Source: Nocardioides sp.
Lineage (GTDB): Bacteria > Actinomycetota > Actinomycetes > Propionibacteriales > Nocardioidaceae
Reading direction: 5' to 3'
DNA length: 5,149 bases
Assembly: GCA_021731205.1 (NCBI GenBank)
Contig: JAKFXV010000164.1
Span: forward strand, 1-5,149
Shown here: positions 1 through 5,149 of the stretch, piece after piece
Layout of the letters: each line of letters begins with the position of its first letter
How positions within the stretch are numbered: the first letter of the stretch is position 1
Program-made: the position numbers and the translations under genes
The notes under the pieces: model-generated
Databases searched by the model: none
Told to the model about the DNA's origin: nothing
What the model saw: only the letters and a program-made list of their open reading frames with translations

Positions 1-957
1 GGGTACTGCGTTCCCGAACGCACCCTGGCGGCCGAGCCCCGGCGGGCCACGGGCTATTGCGTTCTCGAGAACGACTTCGTCGGGTTCGCTCTCGGGCCGC
101 AGCAGAGCCTGGAGGTGACTGCGGCCCACGAGTTCTTCCACACGATTCAGTTCCGCTACGACTACCTCGAAGATCCGTGGATCAAGGAAGCCACCGCCAC
201 CTGGGTCGAGGAGCGTTTCGCCAACGACATCAACGACAACCGGAGCTACCTGCGCTACAGCCAGCTGCGCAAGCCGCGCACCCCCTTGGACACGTTCGGT
301 GGCGGGGCGCAGTACGGCAACTGGCTGTTCTTCGAACGACTCACGAAGAAGTACGGCGTCGGTGCGGTCCGGGCGATCTGGAACCGACTCGACGCCGGGT
401 CGGGGTCGCCCGACCGGTACTCCATCGACGGAATCGCCCGCTATCTCGACGCCCAGGGTTCCTCGCTGCCGGCGTTCTATGCCACCTTCGCGTCCGGGAA
501 CCTGACCCCGGGGCGCGCCTACCCTGAGGGCGCGGCCTATCCCCCGAGCCCGCTACGGGACTCATTCCGGCTCAAACCGCGCCGGATGTCTGTGCGGCCT
601 CAGCAGGTGCGCCTGGACCACCTGAGCAGCGCGAGCTACCGGTTCCAGCGAGCCGCATCGCTGCGCGGCGTGAGCCGGCTTCGGATCGACATCGACGCAC
701 CCAACCGTGCCGCAGATCCCCGGGCGATCGCTCACGTGCACTTCAAGAGCGGCAAGACTACGAAGAAGTCGATCCGGCTGAACAAGTCGGGAGCAGGTCG
801 CACCCGCGTGAAGTTCACCGGCAAGGTCACCAAGGTGACCGTGACCCTGGTCAACGCCTCGACGCGCTACTCGTGCGAGCAGGGCAAGTTCTCGTGCAGC
901 GGTCGCCCACTCGACGACTCAGCGAGATTCCTGCTCGGCGTCACTGCGCTGCGCTGA
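1..957 (+). CDS. Putative secreted zinc metalloprotease, MXAN_6640-like (5'-truncated)
   Basis: The reading frame is open from base 1 to a TGA at 955-957, giving the last 318 residues of a longer protein. The GTG at 115 is not a credible start, because family-like sequence (GYCVLENDF, residues 18-26) lies upstream of it in frame. Residues 43-47 are HEFFH, the HExxH zinc motif, with E44 as likely catalytic base. WIKEATATWVE follows at 60-70, where E63 is the probable third zinc ligand, as in gluzincin peptidases. QYGNWLFFERL (105-115) and AYPEGAAYP (173-181) also fit my memory of the MXAN_6640-type family. After about residue 200 comes a beta-rich C-terminal domain with a lysine/arginine-rich stretch (249-278) and two cysteines (C292, C299). 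Two more cysteines, C3 and C20, precede the catalytic motif, and such pairs suit disulfides in an exported protein. The signal peptide would lie outside the window, so secretion is inferred. The substrate is unknown. The metalloprotease call is firm, the exact family less so. Confidence 0.85.
   Translation, partial: GYCVPERTLAAEPRRATGYCVLENDFVGFALGPQQSLEVTAAHEFFHTIQFRYDYLEDPWIKEATATWVEERFANDINDNRSYLRYSQLRKPRTPLDTFGGGAQYGNWLFFERLTKKYGVGAVRAIWNRLDAGSGSPDRYSIDGIARYLDAQGSSLPAFYATFASGNLTPGRAYPEGAAYPPSPLRDSFRLKPRRMSVRPQQVRLDHLSSASYRFQRAASLRGVSRLRIDIDAPNRAADPRAIAHVHFKSGKTTKKSIRLNKSGAGRTRVKFTGKVTKVTVTLVNASTRYSCEQGKFSCSGRPLDDSARFLLGVTALR
127..189 (+). other. Zinc-binding and catalytic motif of the metalloprotease (HExxH ... 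E)
   Basis: HEFFH is encoded at 127-141: two histidine ligands (H43, H47 of the visible protein) flank the catalytic glutamate E44. E63, at 187-189 within WIKEATATWVE, lies 16 residues after the second histidine and is the best candidate for the third metal ligand. E70 is the alternative. All residues needed for catalysis appear intact, so this does not look like a dead homologue. The ligand assignment rests on analogy to gluzincins. Confidence 0.75.
941..957. other. Tail-to-tail overlap of the two convergent genes
   Basis: The minus-strand carboxylase stop (TCA on the plus strand, 941-943) lies inside the plus-strand protease gene, whose own TGA is at 955-957. Seventeen base pairs are therefore translated on both strands: VTALR-stop of the protease and SAAQ-stop of the carboxylase. 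There is no intergenic space for a terminator, so each transcript must run into the other gene. Confidence 0.9.
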
Positions 958-2662
958 GGGCGGCGATGATCGCCGGCCGGATCTCGGCGGCGGCGATCAC
1001 CCGGTCGACCGATCCCATGGCCACGGCCCGGTGAATGTCGTGCACCGAGTCGAACTCGCCGGCGACCTCGCCGATCTTCTCCGCGCGCACCGCGGCCCGC
1101 AGATCGGCCAGCGCCACGATCAACTCACTGCGGTCGGCCGCCTTGCTGGACGCGATCCGGGCCTCCAGCTGACGGACCCGGTCATCGGCCGAGGTGCGCT
1201 TCTCGACGTCCCCGGCGAACACCACGGCCGCAGCGGGCGCTCCACCGATCACCGAGGCGAAGGACCCTTCGACGGCGAGCACCACCATGCGCGGGTTGAG
1301 GGTCTTGGAGAACACGACGAAGGCTCCGCCGTGGTAGCGCGAGATGACCAAGAACACGATCGGGCCCGCGAAGTTGACGATGGCGCGGCCGATCTCGGCG
1401 CCGTACTCGAGTTGGAGCTTGCGCATCGACTCCGGTGAGCCGTCGAAGCCCGACAGGTTGGCCAGCACCACCAGCGGCCGGTTGCCGCTCGCGGCGTTGA
1501 CGGCCCGGGCGACCTTCTTCGACGACCTCGGGAAGAGCGTTCCGGCGGTGTAGGTGTCCGGGCCGTCGGTCGGCGGGAAGCCGCGCCGGACCACCGGGCG
1601 TGACTCGATGCCGATCAGGCACACCGAGTGGCCGCCGATCCGTGTGTCGCAGACCACCGCCGTGTCGGCATCGGCCATGCCGGCCCAGCGCTCCAAGGGC
1701 TCGTCGTCGGCATCGGCCACCGCTCGCATCACCGTGCGGATGTCGAAGGGCTTCTTGCGATCCGGGTTGGCGGTCGCCGAGAAGATGTCCCCGACGGTGG
1801 TGAAGTCGCTGCCCTCGATGACATGGGGGTACTCCGTCACGTCACGGTCGATCGGATCGGTGCTGGTCGCCGGACGCGGACCGCTCTCGCCGGGCACGAC
1901 GTAGGTGCGGTCGTAGTAGGCCATCAGCACCTCGAACGCCCCCGCCAGGTCCGGGGCCCAGTACTGCGCCTGGCCGTTGGGACCCATCACTCGGTCGTAG
2001 CCGCCGATCCCGAAGTTGTCTTCGGCCGAGACCCCTCCGGAGAAGTCGAGCGACTGCTTGCCGGTCAGCACCATGGCGCTGTCCGGCGTCATCACCAAGA
2101 TGCCCTTGGTGTGCATCAGCATCGTGGCCTCGGCGTTCCAGTAGGGCTGGGCACCCACGTTGATCCCCGCGACGACGATGTTGATCTCGCCCCCGGCCTG
2201 GGTGAACTCGATGATGCGGCGCAGCGCGGCGCCCACCCAGTCCATGTTCTCGGTCCCCGAGTCCATCGAGATGCGGGCACCGGCAGAGAGCGCGAACCAC
2301 TCCACGGGCACCTGCATCCGTTCGGCGAGGTCGAGGGCAGCGATGATCCTGGCGCACTCCGGCTCGGCGACGGCCCCCAACGACTTGGTCGGGTCACCGC
2401 ACAGGACGACCCGCGTCATGCCTTCGGGATGTCGCTGTGTCGGTGTGGTCGCGACCGCGACGAGGATCCCGGCCGAGTTGAGCCCCGGCGCCCGGTCGAC
2501 GGGCACCAGCACCCGCCGTCCGTCCGGGCCTTCCTCGAGGTCGTGCTCGACCATGCTCCCGCCCGGGCCGGCCAACACGCCCGCGAGCTCGTAGGGATAG
2601 ACCAGCCCGCGCCGGCGCGCCCGCAGCACCTTGCCGGCGTACTCGTCGAGGGGCTTGAGGGG
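941..2662 (-). other. Carboxyltransferase domain (N and C subdomains) of the carboxylase
   Basis: This is the C-terminal catalytic module (visible residues about 830-1402), which transfers CO2 from carboxybiotin to the acyl-CoA. The N subdomain holds GLVYPYEL near its start, then FALSAGARISMDSG (visible 952-965), whose SGAR-type segment belongs to the CoA/oxyanion region of crotonase-fold carboxyltransferases, and EDNFGIGGYDRVMGPNGQ (visible 1043-1060). The C subdomain holds NLSGFDGSPESM (visible 1231-1242) and RYHGGAFVVFSKTLNPR (visible 1271-1287), matching the ELRGGSWVVIDSSINPR type of segment in eukaryotic ACC. Both subdomains appear complete with no frame break. The last 80 or so residues are helical and charged and end at LSAAQ. 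Confidence 0.85.
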
Positions 2663-5149
2663 CTCGGTGGGCGGAGGAACGACTTCGGCGACCACGCCGG
2701 CTCCCGGGCGGGAGTGGAACCTGATGGCGATCGGGATGATCGCGCCGTTCGGTCCGGCGACCCGACCCTGGGCGAGGACTTCCTCGATGCCGGCCCCCTC
2801 GCTCAGCGGCGTGATCTTGCGCTGCAGTGCGGTCAACTGATCAAGGTCGGCCTCGACCAGTGGCCAGACCTGCACCCAGACGTGGTTCATGTCCAGGTTG
2901 CGACCCTCGGTGCCTCGCGTGGTCCGGGCGCGGCGGATCGCCTCCAAGCAGTTCTCCACCGCACGCTCGGCGTGCGGCAGGCCCAGCACGGTGCCGTCCG
3001 CGTCCCGCACGACCGCCAGTTGGCGCACCTGCGCCACGGCCACGAGGCGGCGGTCATTGGGGTTGGACCGAGCCACGCACTCGTAGAGCAGCACGTCGTC
3101 GGGCGCCTCGATGCGCGTGACGTCGAAGTCGCGGAGCCGCCACAGGTTCAGTCGGCGGCCGACCATCGGGTGCACACCGCGCACGCGGGCATCCTCGGTG
3201 AGGTGGCCGTCGAGCCAGCGGTAGGTGAAGTACACGACGGGTCGGCCCGACCCGGCGACAACAGCCACGGCCACCCGTCGTACGTCGCGCGCCCACGGCA
3301 GCACCGCGAGTTGGCTGCGCAACTGGGCAGAGGCCAGCTCGGAGTCGACCGGCGCCGCTGGCCACGACAGGTAGATCTCGACCACGGCCTCGGACTCGGC
3401 GTCGCGTTGCGCCACGTGCTCGAGCAGGGTCGCACTGAGCTGCCCCGCAGGCTCGTCCAACTCCTCGTAGCGGCCCAGAGTCGCCACCACCCGAGTGGGT
3501 CGGTCGTCGATCACGTAGTCCGCGCTGGCGACCGTGCGACCGCCTGCTTGAGTCGATCGCAACCCGTGCAGATCGAACTCGAGGTAGTGCCGCTTGACCA
3601 TCACTTCGAGCAGCGGCTCGTAGGCCGGGAGGCTCCCATCGGGAGCCTGGTCGAGGCGTTCGGCGAGGAAGTCGACGATCTGCTCGGGGATGGACGCCAT
3701 CGCGTCGATCCGGTCGGAGTAGTCGGTCGCGGCCGGATCGGCCGCCAGCGCGGCGACCTCCTCGTGCACTCCGGCGAGCACCTCAGCGCGTTCCCGATCG
3801 ACCTGCGGCTGGTCGAACCAGCGGAAGCGGATGCTGCGTGCCAGGTCGCCGACGACCGGGAAACGGAGCTGAGTAGCCCGCACCAGACGCTCCAGCTCGG
3901 CTCGCGCTCGCGCGGCGAGGTCTCCGTCCGGAGCCGGCTCCGAGCGCCACCGTTCGAGCAGGGTGGTCACGACGTGCACGTCCGGGACGCTGCGTTGTTG
4001 GGCCAAGAAGATCCGGAACACCGCCTCCTCGAGGGCGGGGGTCCGATCCAGCGAGGTGACGCCGTAGTGGGCGAGCACCACCGACAGGCGGTCGCGGAAC
4101 TGTTCGGGAAGGCCTCCACGCTCGATGTCCAGGCTCTGGAGGTAGGTGTGGAAGTGCTCGCGTGAACTGTGCACCCGCAGCTCGGTGCGCAGCTCCTCTC
4201 CGGCCGGACGGTTGCGACTCAGCTCGGCCAGGTCGGCGAACAGCCCCAGCAGGGCGATCTCGCCGGGGACCATGTCCACCCCCGCGGCCCGGAGCTCGTC
4301 TCGGGCCTCCAGGTAGTTCGTCAGCACGGTGCGTTCGGAACGCCGGTCGATGTCAAAGCCCATCAGCAGCGCACTCAACCCGGCCAGGGCCCGCTCGGCG
4401 CGTTCGCGCGCGTCCGGGACCTCGGTCTCCTCGGGCAGATCGAGTCCCGGGCCGCTCCCCGCGGACGTGTCGGTGTCGACCGAGCCTTCTTCCGCGGTCG
4501 GCTCGATGCGCACCAACGGCGCGCCGGTCTCGACCTGACTCCCGGTCATCACCAGGAGCTCTTTGACGCGTCCCGCGAACGGAGCCGCGATCACGGTCTC
4601 CATCTTCATGGACTCCAGCACCAACACCGGTGCCCCCGCGGCAACCTCGGCGCCGACCTCGACCGGCGTCGCTACGACGAGCGCCGGTGCGGGCGAACGC
4701 ACCACACCACCTTCGTCGCGGCTGACCCGATGGGCGACGCCGTCGACCTCGACCAGGTGCACCGGGCCGTGGGTCGCTGTGACCAGACGGAACCGCCGAC
4801 CCTCCACGACGAGCCGCGCGTGGAAGTCGTCAAGGCGTTCGATCACGGCATCGACCGTGCGGACCTCGGTGCCCGAGGCGACTGTCACCCGGTAACGCGA
4901 CGGGCCGACCTGCACCACCGTGACCTGGTAGGTGCTGCCGCGGAGCTTGAGATCCACCGCGCGCCCGACCTGGTGCTGGACCTGCGGGCGCCCGCCGTGG
5001 GCGGTGTCGAGCAGGCGCGCGATCTCGACAGCCTCCTCCTCTTCGTAGGCCTCGATGGCCGCCGCCACGAGGGCGACCCCAGAGTGACGTTCGGCAACCA
5101 GACGTCCTTCGCCACGGACCCGGTCGATCCATCCGGTGTCCGCCCATGG
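941..5149 (-). CDS. Single-chain multi-domain acyl-CoA/acetyl-CoA carboxylase (BC-BCCP-central-CT), 5'-truncated
   Basis: This biotin-dependent enzyme should carboxylate biotin with ATP and bicarbonate, then pass the carboxyl group to an acyl-CoA such as acetyl- or propionyl-CoA, making a malonyl-CoA-type product in the cytosol. The frame is open from the right edge to a stop at 941-943 and gives 1402 residues. Residues 1 to about 65 (WADTGWIDRVRGEG onward) are the end of the biotin carboxylase domain. About 66-145 is a biotin-tether-like beta domain. 149-217 is BCCP, with biotinyl K182 in ESMKMET. 218-246 is an acidic, Gly/Pro-rich linker. About 247-830 is a central region. The rest is carboxyltransferase, with SAGAR at 955-959 and RYHGGAF at 1271-1277. 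The GTG at 5066-5068 is internal, because the codons upstream still encode carboxylase. Some 430 residues of biotin carboxylase are probably missing, implying about 1,800 residues in full. Acyl chain-length specificity cannot be read from the sequence, so substrate and gene symbol are left open. Confidence 0.9.
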   Translation of the reverse strand, partial: PWADTGWIDRVRGEGRLVAERHSGVALVAAAIEAYEEEEAVEIARLLDTAHGGRPQVQHQVGRAVDLKLRGSTYQVTVVQVGPSRYRVTVASGTEVRTVDAVIERLDDFHARLVVEGRRFRLVTATHGPVHLVEVDGVAHRVSRDEGGVVRSPAPALVVATPVEVGAEVAAGAPVLVLESMKMETVIAAPFAGRVKELLVMTGSQVETGAPLVRIEPTAEEGSVDTDTSAGSGPGLDLPEETEVPDARERAERALAGLSALLMGFDIDRRSERTVLTNYLEARDELRAAGVDMVPGEIALLGLFADLAELSRNRPAGEELRTELRVHSSREHFHTYLQSLDIERGGLPEQFRDRLSVVLAHYGVTSLDRTPALEEAVFRIFLAQQRSVPDVHVVTTLLERWRSEPAPDGDLAARARAELERLVRATQLRFPVVGDLARSIRFRWFDQPQVDRERAEVLAGVHEEVAALAADPAATDYSDRIDAMASIPEQIVDFLAERLDQAPDGSLPAYEPLLEVMVKRHYLEFDLHGLRSTQAGGRTVASADYVIDDRPTRVVATLGRYEELDEPAGQLSATLLEHVAQRDAESEAVVEIYLSWPAAPVDSELASAQLRSQLAVLPWARDVRRVAVAVVAGSGRPVVYFTYRWLDGHLTEDARVRGVHPMVGRRLNLWRLRDFDVTRIEAPDDVLLYECVARSNPNDRRLVAVAQVRQLAVVRDADGTVLGLPHAERAVENCLEAIRRARTTRGTEGRNLDMNHVWVQVWPLVEADLDQLTALQRKITPLSEGAGIEEVLAQGRVAGPNGAIIPIAIRFHSRPGAGVVAEVVPPPTEPLKPLDEYAGKVLRARRRGLVYPYELAGVLAGPGGSMVEHDLEEGPDGRRVLVPVDRAPGLNSAGILVAVATTPTQRHPEGMTRVVLCGDPTKSLGAVAEPECARIIAALDLAERMQVPVEWFALSAGARISMDSGTENMDWVGAALRRIIEFTQAGGEINIVVAGINVGAQPYWNAEATMLMHTKGILVMTPDSAMVLTGKQSLDFSGGVSAEDNFGIGGYDRVMGPNGQAQYWAPDLAGAFEVLMAYYDRTYVVPGESGPRPATSTDPIDRDVTEYPHVIEGSDFTTVGDIFSATANPDRKKPFDIRTVMRAVADADDEPLERWAGMADADTAVVCDTRIGGHSVCLIGIESRPVVRRGFPPTDGPDTYTAGTLFPRSSKKVARAVNAASGNRPLVVLANLSGFDGSPESMRKLQLEYGAEIGRAIVNFAGPIVFLVISRYHGGAFVVFSKTLNPRMVVLAVEGSFASVIGGAPAAAVVFAGDVEKRTSADDRVRQLEARIASSKAADRSELIVALADLRAAVRAEKIGEVAGEFDSVHDIHRAVAMGSVDRVIAAAEIRPAIIAALSAAQ
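2660..4411 (-). other. Central (non-catalytic) region of the carboxylase, eukaryotic ACC-like
   Basis: About 580 residues (visible residues about 247-830) separate BCCP from the carboxyltransferase. Two-subunit bacterial carboxylases lack this, but eukaryotic acetyl-CoA carboxylases have a long central region here. The first half is helical and charged, with no catalytic motif I recognise. The last part carries NHVWVQVWPLV (visible 755-765) and NGAIIPIAIRF (visible 801-811). From memory these line up with the NHIFLNFVPTV and TGKAIPIRLF stretches just before the human ACC carboxyltransferase. Its role is probably scaffolding that positions the catalytic domains. Both boundaries are approximate and homology is judged by eye only. 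Confidence 0.65.
4595..4615 (-). other. Biotin attachment motif of the BCCP domain (ESMKMET)
   Basis: Residues 179-185 of the visible carboxylase read ESMKMET, with the biotin-accepting lysine K182 encoded at 4604-4606. The surroundings match a biotinyl domain: RSPAPALV about 30 residues before, and APFAGRVKEL followed by VETGAPLVRIEP after it. The usual alanine of (E)AMKM is serine here, a variant also seen in active biotin proteins, so biotinylation by the host biotin-protein ligase is expected. Confidence 0.92.

Noticed and set aside
57..565. Alternative frames within the protease gene (57-527 plus, 299-505 plus, 341-565 minus)
   Set aside because: Arg/Pro/Gly-rich translations without domains, overlapping the frame that carries the HEFFH motif and runs unbroken from the left edge.
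961..975. Small inverted repeat (cggcg, 5-base loop, cgccg) just after the protease stop
   Set aside because: The stem is only five pairs, no T-tract follows on either strand, and it is coding sequence for the carboxylase C-terminus. It is too weak to call a terminator.
1628..4165. 845-codon plus-strand open frame
   Set aside because: It lies wholly antisense to the conserved carboxylase in exact codon register. Its translation is rich in His, Arg, Gly, Val and Asp with no recognisable domain, and rare-codon avoidance explains its openness.
4162..4895. Plus-strand open frames of 134, 69 and 110 codons opposite the BCCP and linker region
   Set aside because: Low-complexity Arg/Pro/Ser/Thr-rich translations antisense to clear biotinyl-domain coding sequence. 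They are GC-driven shadows.
1..5149. A new defence, mobile or biosynthetic system linking the two genes
   Set aside because: The genes are convergent, so they cannot share an operon, and they belong to unrelated processes. There are no repeats, integrase, transposase or tRNA traces.

Overview
This 5.1-kb window is GC-rich with strong G/C bias at third codon positions. It looks like chromosomal DNA of a high-GC actinobacterium. The pairing of an MXAN_6640-like metalloprotease with a single-chain, multi-domain acyl-CoA carboxylase would suit Nocardioides-like or related genera, but that is a guess from family distribution, not something the sequence proves.

The layout is simple. Two protein genes point towards each other and cover the whole window, and both lose their 5' ends at the window edges. 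On the plus strand, 1-957 is the C-terminal part (318 residues) of a probably secreted zinc metalloprotease with HEFFH, a downstream glutamate and a basic beta-rich tail. On the minus strand, 941-5149 is the C-terminal 1402 residues of a very large biotin-dependent carboxylase. In order it holds the end of a biotin carboxylase domain, a biotin-tether-like domain, a BCCP domain with the biotinyl lysine, a long central region, and a fused carboxyltransferase. The order, and several motifs in the central region and carboxyltransferase, resemble eukaryotic single-chain acetyl-CoA carboxylase.

The two genes overlap tail to tail by 17 bp (941-957), so there is no intergenic DNA, and neither promoter lies in the window. 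Nothing suggests that they work together: one is probably an extracellular protease and the other a cytosolic enzyme of acyl-CoA metabolism. I see no RNA gene, mobile element, CRISPR array, convincing terminator or undescribed system. The points worth a second look are the eukaryote-like carboxylase architecture, the stop-to-stop overlap, the very long antisense open frame and what it says about codon use, and the internal GTG that could be mistaken for the carboxylase start.
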